This document shows positions 25,091-35,978 of a stretch of DNA of 46,684 bases, in pieces (positions within the stretch are counted from its first letter, which is position 1; the number at the start of each line of letters is the position of its first letter). Source of the DNA: Oscillospiraceae bacterium (GTDB taxonomy: Bacteria; Bacillota; Clostridia; Oscillospirales; CAG-382); NCBI GenBank assembly GCA_015064955.1, contig SVRD01000015.1:1-46684 (forward strand), in the 5' to 3' direction. The notes beneath the pieces are model-generated. The model saw only the letters and a list, made by a program, of their open reading frames with translations, was not told the origin of the DNA and searched no databases. The position numbers and the translations under genes were made by a program.

Positions 25091-26614
25091 TTATTTGTTT
25101 CTGAAAACGCCGATCTTGAGCTTTTCGAGCTGAATATCGGTACAGTTCGAGGCGCAGAAGAATGCAACGCCCACAGCGCCTGCCTTGCGGCATTCCTCGA
25201 CCTGCTTTGTCGATTCGATAACGGGAAGCTTGTTGAACATCGGGGAAATACCCGAAATGTTAGGTGCTTCGCCGTATTTTTCGACCATATAGCGTACCTC
25301 GTTGCCGACGTCCTCGGCATCGCTCAGATAAGCCATCGGATAGATCGCATCGAGCCAATTCTGCTTTACCCAATACTGCCAATTCTGGCATTTTAGCTTT
25401 ATCGCCTCGACAGGATCGCCGAATACTGCGGTGGAAAGCTCGATATTTCTGCCGTTTGCGCGGTATTCCATAATAAGCGAATGAACAGACGCAACGTAAG
25501 CGGTAACCTTTTCGGCGCGCCACTCGAGGAATTTATCCCATTCGGGTGTTTTTACCGATTCGATAGTGTCGATATCTATTCCGGTGTCTTTGAGGAACAT
25601 CGATTTTGTATATTCATCGAAGCCTGCCGAGCGGTCGACCGAGCGGATAACGGGATAGCGGATATAGTCGAGCTGGAAGCCGTCGAAATCGTAATTGTCG
25701 ATAATAAGCTTTATCTGGCCGAGGAGGAAATCGCAGACCTCGTCAAGCGCGGGATTGAGGAAATAAAAATCGTCGAACGCGTCGTGCAATATTCCGCCGT
25801 CCTTGCGTCTTGCCATCCATTCGGGATGGATATCCGCCATCGGACAGCCGTGAGGATGAACGCCGAAGAAGAAATCCTCGAACCAGCAGTGTATCTTCAT
25901 GCCGTATTTGTGGCAGATTCTGATAAACGAATCGATAACGTCAAAGCCGTTTTCGTAGCCCTTTCTTATCGGAAGCATATCGCAAACGCATTTTTGCGCG
26001 TTGGCATAGCCCTCGTAGTTTGTTTCGACAAGCAAAAGGTTAAAGCCGGCATCGGTCAGGCGCTTTACAGTTTCCTCGACCTGAGCATCGCTCTTTTCGT
26101 GAGGTCTGTGCCAGATCGCTCTTACCTCGCCCGATACCGAGCGTGTTGTATAGTAATATGCCTCCTCGGAGTATTCCTTGGATTTATCGAAATCGCCGTT
26201 TTCCTTTGACTCGACAGCCTTGTTCAAAAGTGACTCTGCCTTTTCTCTGTCAAATTCCTCGCCGGATTCGTCAAGTGTGTTTATACGCGATCTGATAAGG
26301 TCGATGCCGACCTGAGCATTAATTTCCAATGCTTCCCTGTCGATCTCGACACAGAAAAGACCGTTGTCTATAACCGCCCTTGCGCCGACGCAAATATTGT
26401 TTGCCAAGAAGCGCATCGCTTCGCCGTGACCCGAAACGACATATCCGTTTTCGGGAATGAGACTGTTGTTTCTTCCGCAGCTTACCACACGGCCGTCGAC
26501 AACACAAGCCTCGTAGCCGTAATTGTTTGTGCCGGTATTGCCCGAGCCTTCATAGATAACAAGCTCGTCTGCACCTCTTGCGCCGCCGATATGCGATATT
26601 TTATAGCTTTCCAT
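25091..26614 (-). CDS. Family 10-like glycosyl hydrolase (GHL10/DUF187-type)
   Basis: A 507-residue cytoplasmic protein with a GHL10-type TIM barrel, a putative glycoside hydrolase family. The barrel begins at SGEVRAIWHRPHE, then AGFNLLLVETNYEG, MKIHCWFEDFF, HPEWMARRKDG, FLNPALDEVCDF and FDGFQLDYIRYP (with the D-x-D-Y-I-R-Y-P signature), and ends near YPMAYLSD. The first 170 residues are a separate beta-rich domain (RGADELVIYEGS and later GHGEAMRFL) resembling phosphodiester-glycosidase-like modules. No signal peptide is seen, which is unusual for this family. Substrate unknown, possibly a wall glycan fragment. Confidence 0.85.
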   Translation of the reverse strand: MESYKISHIGGARGADELVIYEGSGNTGTNNYGYEACVVDGRVVSCGRNNSLIPENGYVVSGHGEAMRFLANNICVGARAVIDNGLFCVEIDREALEINAQVGIDLIRSRINTLDESGEEFDREKAESLLNKAVESKENGDFDKSKEYSEEAYYYTTRSVSGEVRAIWHRPHEKSDAQVEETVKRLTDAGFNLLLVETNYEGYANAQKCVCDMLPIRKGYENGFDVIDSFIRICHKYGMKIHCWFEDFFFGVHPHGCPMADIHPEWMARRKDGGILHDAFDDFYFLNPALDEVCDFLLGQIKLIIDNYDFDGFQLDYIRYPVIRSVDRSAGFDEYTKSMFLKDTGIDIDTIESVKTPEWDKFLEWRAEKVTAYVASVHSLIMEYRANGRNIELSTAVFGDPVEAIKLKCQNWQYWVKQNWLDAIYPMAYLSDAEDVGNEVRYMVEKYGEAPNISGISPMFNKLPVIESTKQVEECRKAGAVGVAFFCASNCTDIQLEKLKIGVFRNK

Positions 26615-26709
26615 ATATAAAACCGTCCTTTCCGATATTACCCTATTATTTTACCACAAATACAAAAATTGTCAATGGGGCGCTCCATTTCCAAAACATA
26701 AGCGAGATA

Positions 26710-26741
26710 TTGCATAAATCATCATTTTATGGTATAATACC
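26710..26741 (+). promoter_or_regulatory. Promoter of the giant-ATPase operon with a palindrome over the -10
   Basis: TTGCAT (26710-26715), 17 bases, TATAAT (26733-26738), about 65 bases before the first ATG. GGTAT-A-ATACC (26731-26741) forms a palindrome exactly over the -10, a possible operator for the WYL protein of the same operon. AAGGGG is the ribosome site. Confidence 0.75.
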
Positions 26742-26802
26742 AATAATTATATTTTGTAGCTCTTCTATACTCGCAAAAAGAGATACGGCAAGGGGATTTG
26801 AT

Positions 26803-29800
26803 ATGTCAGATATAAGCATCACCGAAGCAAAGAAAAAAAACATTGATGAGGCGCTGAAAAACCAGATAGCGCAACTTGCAGTAGATTTTTTCAAAGCAAG
26901 AAACGGCGAGGCGGTCAACATCACTGTGTTGAACACCGACGTGTTTGTGCCCAACAACATAAACTACAAAGAATATATGCCCACAGGAACGGGTATGCTG
27001 AAAAGATTTTTGGGGCTGTTCCCCGAATTCCTTTCGCTCACCGAAAAAAATATGAACGGCAATATTCAATATTTCTGCTCGCTCAAAAAGCATAGCAAGA
27101 ACGAAATCAAGAATATACTTATCGATATTGTAAAAGAAGCGGGCGGCAGCGAGTTGCTTGCAAAAATACGTCCTACACTGTCAAAAAAAGGTATTTGCAC
27201 GAGTATCGTTTCGGGCGGACGCAATCTGCTTCCCTGGCTGAAAAGCGATTACGGTAAGTATTTCGTTTTTGATGATAACTACATTTCACTTGCGGAGGGC
27301 ATCGGCAATACCGAAGCTTCCTCGGACGCAGGTGTAGCCGTCAAAGCCGGCGATACGACGCAATTGGACAGCGAAATTGTACAGATGCACGACATTTCAT
27401 TTATGTCGTGGTGGAGCAACAATGCCAAAACCCTGCAAAAATACACCGCACGCACAAAAACGAGCGACGAATGGCGATCTGACATAGCTCGCGCACTCGC
27501 ACGTGCCGTTGCAGGATTGTCGCCGCTTTATATCTATACCTCGGAGCAGGGCAAAAAAATCGTATTTGACACCGATATCAAGACCGCAAACGGAAATACG
27601 ATCTACTGTGTTCTTAAAACAAACCCCGATAACGAACTCGGCGACCGCCAGGCCTACGCGATGGAGCGTTTTTGCAGTATTGCCGAGGAATCGGACGAGC
27701 TTACCGAGGAAATCAGGCAATACTTACCCGAAATTTTCAGGTCGGAAAATCAACTCGAGATCAAATACAATGAGTTGAAGAGCGATCTCGATTTTCTCTT
27801 GCAGTCGCGTGATACGTTAAGTGAGCTTTTGTCCGGATTTTCGGAAAATATTTCAAACGGCGTTGCGATAGACGACAGATTTTTCGGCGCGCTCAAACTT
27901 TACCGCGACAAATGGAACCACGCAAAAAATATAATCGAATATCTCGGCTGGGACACCGAAAACGAAGAAGAAATCAACCTCATCACTCTCAAGCAACGTC
28001 TCGAATGCTCCAACAGAAAGGCGGACATATTCAAGAAGGCTGTTGAAAGATTTATAAGCTTCGCGGAATCGATGCGTGTTTATTTAAACAGCAAATTTCT
28101 CGAAGAAATGGCAGACGACGTAAGCAAAGATATAGACTTTATCAAAAACAGCGATATCGAAGCTAACCAAGAAATCAAAAATCGGTTGGATTATTATATA
28201 CGTCTTATGGATATCAGCGATTCCGATGATTCGAGCGAAGCTGATATAGAATATCTTCGCGAGCATTTTGCATCGTTTTCAAAGCCGATTTTCATGCTGT
28301 GCTTCCACAAAAAAACCGCAGAAGCTTTTGGCGTTGACAGTAAATCTGCCCCAAGTGAAATAATGACGTTATTATCTTCGGTCGATTCGTTTGTCGAAAC
28401 CGAAGGCGAGGAAGACAGTACCGAACCGATCGTTACAGACACCTCGAAGCTATTGCACGATGCAATAGAATTTTCCGTCAATTCCAATGCCGACATTCTG
28501 GCAGAAATATTCGAAGCGACGAAAAGCATAGGCACCTCGAAGCTCGAAAAGGCAATAATCGCAGGAGATTACCACAGGTGCAAGAATCTGATTGCAAACG
28601 GAATCCCCGCAGGTATAAACAAAACCGCAGACGAGCTGATCGGCGAAATCGAAGCGCTCGAAGCAAGCGGAAATACAGCCATGTCGCTGTATGACTGCGG
28701 CAAGCGCTTGTATGATACGGTAGGAAATATCGACCGACATGCCGAGCAATATATAATCGCCGGACTTATAAGCGATTCCGACAGAAGCAGCAGAGTTTTG
28801 CTCGATCTCTACATTGAAGAAAACGAGCCCGATCTTTTCTACAAAGTATGGGAAAAATATGCTCGCGACGCAGCGCTTTCTGCCGAGCAGACCAAATATC
28901 TTATTTATGCGCTCGCATTCAAGGGCGAAGACGTGTTGCGCGAATATCTCGACAAACATATTTGCTTGTTCTACGTCGCCGAATACTTCGATGCAATACG
29001 CGAGGCATTGAAGGAATTCAATTATTCGGAGCTTTTGTCAATTTTCGAGGACAGACGCTCGAAGATCGACCCTACTCCTCAAAACGAGCTCGAAAAGCAG
29101 ATACTTGCCGCATCGAACAAATCGGATTTTGAAAGAATCATCGAGAATATACGGTCTTCTTCCGTTCTTGCCGAGCTTAAATATACCGATGAAGAGGCAG
29201 ACAATCTTATTGATTCGCTGAGCTTTTATGCAACGGCAGAGGAGCAGATTACTCCTATCGAAAGACTTTATGAACTCCAACGGAACAAGAATGGGACAGT
29301 CGAGAAGTATATTTGGGATTCGCTGTTCCGTCAGTATGACAATGACAGCTGTATTATTCTTCTGAAAATCATGTGCGATGCGCACCGTTATGACGAGCTG
29401 TGCAAGCTTTATGAGTGCTATGTCGAATCGCTTTCCGGACAAGCGGTTGCGAGAGAACTTTATATGACAGGTCTTTTGAACACGACGAGCGAAAAGCTTG
29501 CCGTGTGCTTGTGCGCAAATCTTCAGGATTGTATGAGTATACTCACGAGCGGCAAGGTCGATTCCGATATTTTCAGGAATGCCGCGGAAGAATTTTCGGA
29601 CTCGGGCGACGAAAGCACCGCGATGCTGTGCAAAAAGGTGCTTGATCTCAGCGGTTACCTTTCCGACGGAATTATTAAAAGTATTGTTTTGATTTCGGAC
29701 GGCTTGAGAGAAACAGCTGTCAATGCCGAAAAGCTCGTTGAATTCGGATTGGATACAGCTCGAATCGAAAGCTTCGTTTCGCGATACAAAACCGACAGTT

Positions 29801-32800
29801 TTTCCAGAAAATACGACGTTTTGGGAATTGCCGAAAGGCTTTATTCGTTCATCGGCATCGAAAAGGGCGCAGCAGAGGCTTTCGCGAAAGTTGCTCTGGA
29901 AAACGGATACAACGCAGCCCGTTTGCTTTGGAAGATATACAGCGACACCGACAACATCGACGCAAAGCTTCTCCTGCTTACCGAGTATCCCCAGATACGC
30001 ACCGGCAGAGAGGCGGAATACTGCGAGATTCTGTTCATCACGGGCGAATACGAACGATTTTTGCAGGAATCCGAAAAAGCCGAAGAAAACGCTTTACTTG
30101 TTGCAAAGCGTATTATCGCCAAATGCAACACCGGCGAAAGTATAAACGCCGAGCTTGAACAGCTACAAAGCGGCATCGGCAATCTTTCTGCCGACATCAT
30201 GGTGAAAATTGCCGAAGCAATGATAACCAACAAATATGACGAGCAATACCGCAGATTCGTCGCAGAATGTTTTGACGAGCTGATTTTGCTTTACGCAAAC
30301 GATATTATCGACAGAATCATTACCGCAGACGGTAAAGCAAGCGAAGACGATATCAAGAAGCTTCAGAAGCACGCTTTGAGCGAGGATTCGCAAGCAGCGG
30401 CGATCTATATTTATGAGAACTACGGAATCGGTCGTATGAAGGGTGCTTCGAAGGACTTCTTCAAGGAAACGTTCGAGGCGAAATACGACAATGAAGAAGA
30501 AAGATCCTCGGCAATAAGGCTGTTAAAGGCGATATATGCCAAGAACGAGGATTTCTCAAACGATCTCGTTTTGAAAGACGTATCGGAAGCACTTTCTTCT
30601 TCCGACGCTGATATTAAAGCAATTTGCATCAATATCGAACGCGCAATAGAGGGCGCGGCTTTGTCCGCGCGCGGTTTTTCCGAGCTGCTCGGAATGCTGA
30701 AGCCGCACGATCTGCCGCTTACTCCGAAAACAGCGATGAGCATTATCAGGCACTGCAACACCGACGAGTCCGAAAGAGAGGTTCTCGATTTCTTCGGAAA
30801 CGCAAAGCATTGTGAGGGCGAAGCCTACTTTGAGTTTTTGAACACGCTGTGCATTATGTACACGACAGCGCTCAAAAACGGATTTTTCAAACTCGAATGG
30901 AAAGAAAACGCAGAAAGCATTTGCGCCCGTCTTGCAGATACCGAATATTCCGACAGTGCGGCAATTTGCGTATTTTATATTCAAAAGCTTTACGGCGAAC
31001 GTAATTATGCGAAATTTATTCTTTTACTGCTTTTCGAAAAGAAAAATTTGATTTCCGACGAGATTTCGCAGGAAATTGAAGCAGAAGCAAAGATATTCGG
31101 GATTGATGCCGAAACAACAATGCTCGATCTTTTCATCGAGACAGCAAAGTCTGCAAATCTTGATGAGATTACCGAGTACTGTGAATTCTGCGGCAAGTTC
31201 TTCAATGACAAAGATTCTCTGCCGAACTATTACAACAAGCTTGAAGATGACGCGGAGGACTCTTATACCGACGAGCACTTCATTGCTGTGCTCAAGCTGC
31301 TTTATTGCGATTCACGCGAGGGCGAGTATTGGAATTGGTGTGCAACAAACCTTCCGCTTGAGGACGCGCCCGAAATATACGCAAAGCTGTTTTATAAAGC
31401 TGCCCTGCTCACAAACAAGGACTCCGTATGGAAGAGATGTATCTCTGCTTGCGAGCTTTATTCAACCGAAGGACTTCTTTCAAACGTACTTCTCGACTGT
31501 GCAAGGAATGCCGCACTCCCCTACGGATTGAAGAATCTGCGCTCGATTCTGGCAGAAAAGGGTGACAGCGACCCGATGTACTTCTCTCAGCTCCGTGAGG
31601 AAGTTTTGGTAGAGCTTGTGGATATTATGTGTACCCGCACGAACAGTGATCCCTCATCAAAGGGATTGCACGATGCGGTACGAGATATCGCCGCTATCGC
31701 AATCGCCTCCGATTCCAAAAAGGCATATTCGATGATGATGAGTCACAACGGGGAATATATTTTCAACGGATCATCCAGCATCGGAATCGCTATTGCAAGC
31801 AGGCTTTTGCTCAGAAAGCGCTTTGAAGAAGCGAAAACGATTTTGCAAACGCTTTCGAATACTCACTGCAAATATTCCGGACTTGTAAAGAGGCTTTCGG
31901 CTATGTCTGCAGATGAATTATCGAGCTGGGCCTCTATCGACTACAACGAGGAGATCTTAAACATTATTCTCCCCGACGGCAATTATCCCGATATTCATAG
32001 TATCAACAATATCGCACTTTCATATATGTCCGAGGAAAAAGCAGAGGCGGGCGCGATGATAATAAACAGTCTTCTGGACGAGCAACCGCATGACTACGGT
32101 TGTTACTCGGCGCTCTTCCTGCTTTGTAAGCTTTTGCCCCACAGACTTGACCTGCTTCACAAGGCGCTCTGCGGCTTGACCTGCTACGAGCCCTCCGGAA
32201 GTGCAAAATCCTATTACAGCCGTTCCCGCAAGGACAACGCTATTGCACTTGCAACCCTAAACGTAATAATATGTGCACAGGGCAAGCAAGAAGAAATAAG
32301 CGAGTTTGACGGATATGATTTCCGGGAAAGTGCCAAGGATTATTATCAGCGGTTCGGAGACAGCAACGTCAGGAATCTCGATGATATTCAAAACGCTCAG
32401 TCGATTATCGAGCGTGCTTTGATGAATCAATCGGAGGATGGCGCGAAAATTATCTCTGCCATGGTCTTTGGCCGTATTACCGGCAACTGGTGCGAATTCC
32501 TTACGCTTTGCTACGACAGCAATACAAACGCCGGATCATATCTCGATTATTACGAGGATATCAATTTAGGACTCGCCAGAAGCATACTCAAGGTTGCTTA
32601 TTCGATGAATGAGCAAAAGAACGATTTCATCAAGTGGGTACAAAAGAGGATTCCGGGCGAAGACAAAAACTCCCTTAGAAACTTGCAAGCGAAAACCGCA
32701 TATGAAATATTCCAAAACGATTATTACAGCCAGATCCCTCACGACCTTTTTGAAATCGATATTCTCGATATGCCGTTTGAGGAAAGCCACGTATTCGAGC

Positions 32801-35800
32801 TGTGCTTTAAGCGTGCGGTGATGCAGGTCATATCCAAAGACCCCGTATCCACTATGCCTTGTGCGATGTTAGCCGTATCCATGGCACATTCCGACAGCGC
32901 GATGAGCGAGCTTTGGCACACGGCAATGCACTCATTCGAGAAATCGAGAGATTATATCGCATACAGTCTTTTCTACGTATTGCACAAGGTTTGCCGTAAT
33001 CTGAAAATATACCACGGCAAGCACGCTTACCACGGCAAGAGTGCCCACGGCAAGCGCGATGACGAATCGTTAAATCTGTACATAGCCGGCGAAAAGTACG
33101 AAGCGCTTATGAGAGTATCGGGTGCATTTGCAGGAAATGACGATATCGCTTCCTATATTTCCGACCCCGAGTTCAACGCTTGGAGCTGTATTAATATGCT
33201 GATGGCACTTATATACACTCAAAGAGCCAACGAAGCGGAAAGACTCAAGCAATTTTTCGCACCCAACAACCAACAGCTTGCAGATACACTTCTGCTTGTT
33301 ATAAACAAGAGTGTAAGCGACAGAGAAAAAATAGAAGCGGTAAAGGCATTGGAAAGCGAAAATGCAAGAGGTGTTCTTTGCTTTATTATGACAAAAGGCT
33401 TCACCTCCGAAAGCGTATCGGGCGAAATCCTCGAAATCCAACGGATAATCGTCGAAGAATCCAACAACAAAAATTTCCGAAATGCTGACGCGCGCGACAA
33501 ATATTCTCCCACGCACTTTATATGGTTGGAAACACAAAGAATACACGAAACCGCAACAAAACAGATTGAAAACTTTATCGAGCCCGAAAAGCCCGAAAAC
33601 AAGATTTTTGAGCAATTCAGCGAAAAGCCCGAAGCACAGTTCGGCGAAAGAATTACTCTCGCCGCTGAAGCAACAACCCCGTTTTACGAGCTTTCGATAT
33701 TGAAGGATATCGAGCCCGCTGCCCAAACCGACGCAAGCATAGAGGATCTGTGGAAGGAGCACGAAAGCTTTTTCTCGCTCGACAGCGAAAATTGCAAACG
33801 CAAGCTTGAGCTTACAAAGCGTATTTATCAGATCGCACTGTATGAAAACACAAGCAACAAGCTTTTAAACAGCTACGCGATCAAATACGGCGTTGATTAT
33901 TATTACGACTGTATCGTCAACAAAAAATACGAGGCGGCGCGCGATCTGATTCTCGAGCTGGTAAATTCCTATGACCCTGCAAGCAACGCGGAAAGTGCAA
34001 ATATTTTGAAAAATCTGGTTCGTACCAGAGGACTCAACGAGCTTTTACACCGAGGTTATTCCTCGATACGTCCGATGGCAGAAGCATATATGAACAACAA
34101 GCAGGCGTTTATCAAAATGCGTAATATGCTTCCCGAAAGCAAGATGCACGCCGAGATCGAAGACGTCAATACCATATATGCGGTCCTGGAATCGATCACA
34201 AACTGCTTAAAGGAGTCTGCCGCAAACGACACAGCCGCGTTGAAGATGGTTTTGTCAAAGGCAAGAAGCCGTTTGAACAAGACGGCACCTTTCGGTTGGG
34301 CAGAAATCAGGCAGTCGATATCGCTTATGATAAGAGATGAGATCAACAAGCTGGATCAAAGACCGATTCTTTCATATGAGATCCTCAGCAAAACAGCAAG
34401 CAGTCCGACCGGAGATATTCACGGCAGTATAAAGAATATCGGAAACGTGGCTGCGGAAAATATCACTGTTCAAATCGAATACAAAAACGGGTTCTCCGGC
34501 AGTCCCTACGTTCTTTCTCGATTGGGCAAGGACGAAATTGCGATATTCGAAATCTATTATACATCGGAAATCGGAACGCAATCGCTCGATTACGAAATTT
34601 TCATAACCTATGAAAGCAAGGGTGAGAAGTACCGTATAAGCAGCAATCATACCCTCACGATAAGCGAGCAGAATGATGTTGACTTCCCGACCGGTCTTTA
34701 TCTGACCGACAGGCCTATTGCCGACTTTGTTTTGGCAGAGGACGGTACCGTATACAGCAAGAATTTCTTCGGCAGAGAAGAAGAAAAGAAACGCATTGAA
34801 AGTATTTTCAACGGTAGCAGCTTTGCCGAATACAAAAACGTCATAATCAATGGTATCAGGCGTGCAGGTAAGACCTCGATACTCAATTATCTTGTCGCAT
34901 ATGCAAACTTCAAATGTGACGATGCCATCGCAATATTTACGACCTGCGAGGGCATTAAGGCAAATGAGGCTCCGATACAGCGAGTATTGATCAACTCTGT
35001 AATCAACGAATCCAAAATACGCAACGTCGGCAAAAAATCCGAGGAGGAATGGGAACGCTTCGAGAAAAAATGGGTTCCCCGCGAAAGAACCGAGGACTGC
35101 AACCCCGAGGACCTTCAGTATTTCTACCGTGAATTGAAAATAATGAACGGCGGAAAGGGTTTGATGCTGGTTATCGACGAGTTCGACATTCTTATCGAAA
35201 CGGTAGAAAGCAACCGCGGCGTTTACAGCTCGTTGCTTCCCTCGTTGCGTGTGCTTCTCAACAGCGTATATTGCCAAGATGCAATACATCTGGCGATTTG
35301 CGGCTCGAACAAGCTGATAAGATATATGGACGGCGGTACTCTCAACCAGCTCTTCCAGCAATTCGGCGACAATGTAATAGAGATCGGCAGACTTCTTGAC
35401 AGAGATATGAAGGAAATGCTGCTTTCTCCCTACCGCGAATACCCCAATGTAAAAATCACCCCCGAGGCACTGAACTGGATATGGAAATACACAAACGGCT
35501 TGGTTTGGTATTCAAAGCTTGTTGCTAACTGTGCACTTGTGAGAGCATCAAAGCACAAAAGAAGCACGGTATATCCTGCCGACATCGCAAGCGCGGTGAC
35601 GACAGTGACCGGAAACGACGAATATTTCAAGAGTCTTATCACAAGCTGCAGTCCCGCCGAGCAAAAGGCGATCGGTGCAATTCAGGCGATAACCTCCAAA
35701 GCGACAGAATACGTATCAGTCACAAAGCTTATGGAGCTTCTCTCGCACGAATTCTCGCAGAAGGACGTAGAAACGCTTGTAAGTACACTCGAAAGAATGC

Positions 35801-35970
35801 AAATACTGCAGCGAAATCCATATGACAAATACTCATACAGATTTGCTGTCGAGCTGTATTGGCATTATTTCAGAGTTTCGCCGTCGGACTACAAACGATG
35901 CGAAGAGATGCCCGTTGTCTTTACAGAGAAGAAAACTCAATCTGCTAACACACACGATGACGATTATTAA
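26803..35970 (+). CDS. Giant helical-repeat protein with C-terminal STAND-type ATPase (gene A of candidate defence operon)
   Basis: A 3055-residue soluble protein, unusually large. Seen in order: two winged-helix, LOTUS/OST-HTH-like modules (about 15-95, and 100-165 ending GKYFVFDDNYISL); a segment of mixed structure (190-280); about 2200 residues of helical, TPR/HEAT-like repeats; a CARDB-like beta sandwich (about 2522-2620, GSIKNIGNVAAENITVQIEY); and a STAND/archaeal-type ATPase. The ATPase has the entry FFGREEEKKRI (2655), Walker A GIRRAGKTS (K2690) and Walker B LMLVIDEFD (D2792, E2793). A winged helix follows (2950-3035). The ATG at 26803 is chosen for its AAGGGG site; the frame is open upstream to 26578 but crosses the promoter. 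The family is not one I can name. Interpretation as a nucleic-acid-sensing switch is inference. Confidence 0.8.
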   Translation: MSDISITEAKKKNIDEALKNQIAQLAVDFFKARNGEAVNITVLNTDVFVPNNINYKEYMPTGTGMLKRFLGLFPEFLSLTEKNMNGNIQYFCSLKKHSKNEIKNILIDIVKEAGGSELLAKIRPTLSKKGICTSIVSGGRNLLPWLKSDYGKYFVFDDNYISLAEGIGNTEASSDAGVAVKAGDTTQLDSEIVQMHDISFMSWWSNNAKTLQKYTARTKTSDEWRSDIARALARAVAGLSPLYIYTSEQGKKIVFDTDIKTANGNTIYCVLKTNPDNELGDRQAYAMERFCSIAEESDELTEEIRQYLPEIFRSENQLEIKYNELKSDLDFLLQSRDTLSELLSGFSENISNGVAIDDRFFGALKLYRDKWNHAKNIIEYLGWDTENEEEINLITLKQRLECSNRKADIFKKAVERFISFAESMRVYLNSKFLEEMADDVSKDIDFIKNSDIEANQEIKNRLDYYIRLMDISDSDDSSEADIEYLREHFASFSKPIFMLCFHKKTAEAFGVDSKSAPSEIMTLLSSVDSFVETEGEEDSTEPIVTDTSKLLHDAIEFSVNSNADILAEIFEATKSIGTSKLEKAIIAGDYHRCKNLIANGIPAGINKTADELIGEIEALEASGNTAMSLYDCGKRLYDTVGNIDRHAEQYIIAGLISDSDRSSRVLLDLYIEENEPDLFYKVWEKYARDAALSAEQTKYLIYALAFKGEDVLREYLDKHICLFYVAEYFDAIREALKEFNYSELLSIFEDRRSKIDPTPQNELEKQILAASNKSDFERIIENIRSSSVLAELKYTDEEADNLIDSLSFYATAEEQITPIERLYELQRNKNGTVEKYIWDSLFRQYDNDSCIILLKIMCDAHRYDELCKLYECYVESLSGQAVARELYMTGLLNTTSEKLAVCLCANLQDCMSILTSGKVDSDIFRNAAEEFSDSGDESTAMLCKKVLDLSGYLSDGIIKSIVLISDGLRETAVNAEKLVEFGLDTARIESFVSRYKTDSFSRKYDVLGIAERLYSFIGIEKGAAEAFAKVALENGYNAARLLWKIYSDTDNIDAKLLLLTEYPQIRTGREAEYCEILFITGEYERFLQESEKAEENALLVAKRIIAKCNTGESINAELEQLQSGIGNLSADIMVKIAEAMITNKYDEQYRRFVAECFDELILLYANDIIDRIITADGKASEDDIKKLQKHALSEDSQAAAIYIYENYGIGRMKGASKDFFKETFEAKYDNEEERSSAIRLLKAIYAKNEDFSNDLVLKDVSEALSSSDADIKAICINIERAIEGAALSARGFSELLGMLKPHDLPLTPKTAMSIIRHCNTDESEREVLDFFGNAKHCEGEAYFEFLNTLCIMYTTALKNGFFKLEWKENAESICARLADTEYSDSAAICVFYIQKLYGERNYAKFILLLLFEKKNLISDEISQEIEAEAKIFGIDAETTMLDLFIETAKSANLDEITEYCEFCGKFFNDKDSLPNYYNKLEDDAEDSYTDEHFIAVLKLLYCDSREGEYWNWCATNLPLEDAPEIYAKLFYKAALLTNKDSVWKRCISACELYSTEGLLSNVLLDCARNAALPYGLKNLRSILAEKGDSDPMYFSQLREEVLVELVDIMCTRTNSDPSSKGLHDAVRDIAAIAIASDSKKAYSMMMSHNGEYIFNGSSSIGIAIASRLLLRKRFEEAKTILQTLSNTHCKYSGLVKRLSAMSADELSSWASIDYNEEILNIILPDGNYPDIHSINNIALSYMSEEKAEAGAMIINSLLDEQPHDYGCYSALFLLCKLLPHRLDLLHKALCGLTCYEPSGSAKSYYSRSRKDNAIALATLNVIICAQGKQEEISEFDGYDFRESAKDYYQRFGDSNVRNLDDIQNAQSIIERALMNQSEDGAKIISAMVFGRITGNWCEFLTLCYDSNTNAGSYLDYYEDINLGLARSILKVAYSMNEQKNDFIKWVQKRIPGEDKNSLRNLQAKTAYEIFQNDYYSQIPHDLFEIDILDMPFEESHVFELCFKRAVMQVISKDPVSTMPCAMLAVSMAHSDSAMSELWHTAMHSFEKSRDYIAYSLFYVLHKVCRNLKIYHGKHAYHGKSAHGKRDDESLNLYIAGEKYEALMRVSGAFAGNDDIASYISDPEFNAWSCINMLMALIYTQRANEAERLKQFFAPNNQQLADTLLLVINKSVSDREKIEAVKALESENARGVLCFIMTKGFTSESVSGEILEIQRIIVEESNNKNFRNADARDKYSPTHFIWLETQRIHETATKQIENFIEPEKPENKIFEQFSEKPEAQFGERITLAAEATTPFYELSILKDIEPAAQTDASIEDLWKEHESFFSLDSENCKRKLELTKRIYQIALYENTSNKLLNSYAIKYGVDYYYDCIVNKKYEAARDLILELVNSYDPASNAESANILKNLVRTRGLNELLHRGYSSIRPMAEAYMNNKQAFIKMRNMLPESKMHAEIEDVNTIYAVLESITNCLKESAANDTAALKMVLSKARSRLNKTAPFGWAEIRQSISLMIRDEINKLDQRPILSYEILSKTASSPTGDIHGSIKNIGNVAAENITVQIEYKNGFSGSPYVLSRLGKDEIAIFEIYYTSEIGTQSLDYEIFITYESKGEKYRISSNHTLTISEQNDVDFPTGLYLTDRPIADFVLAEDGTVYSKNFFGREEEKKRIESIFNGSSFAEYKNVIINGIRRAGKTSILNYLVAYANFKCDDAIAIFTTCEGIKANEAPIQRVLINSVINESKIRNVGKKSEEEWERFEKKWVPRERTEDCNPEDLQYFYRELKIMNGGKGLMLVIDEFDILIETVESNRGVYSSLLPSLRVLLNSVYCQDAIHLAICGSNKLIRYMDGGTLNQLFQQFGDNVIEIGRLLDRDMKEMLLSPYREYPNVKITPEALNWIWKYTNGLVWYSKLVANCALVRASKHKRSTVYPADIASAVTTVTGNDEYFKSLITSCSPAEQKAIGAIQAITSKATEYVSVTKLMELLSHEFSQKDVETLVSTLERMQILQRNPYDKYSYRFAVELYWHYFRVSPSDYKRCEEMPVVFTEKKTQSANTHDDDY
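33012..33054 (+). repeat. Three CCACGGCAAG repeats inside gene A
   Basis: The decamer CCACGGCAAG occurs at 33012, 33030 and 33045 and encodes three HGK motifs near residues 2070-2084. It looks like a small in-frame expansion in a loop. Confidence 0.75.
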
Positions 35971-35978
35971 TAACAAGG

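Noticed and set aside
34372-35361. 329-codon open frame on the - strand inside gene A
   Set aside because: It lies across the ATPase domain of gene A, whose Walker motifs are intact on the + strand.
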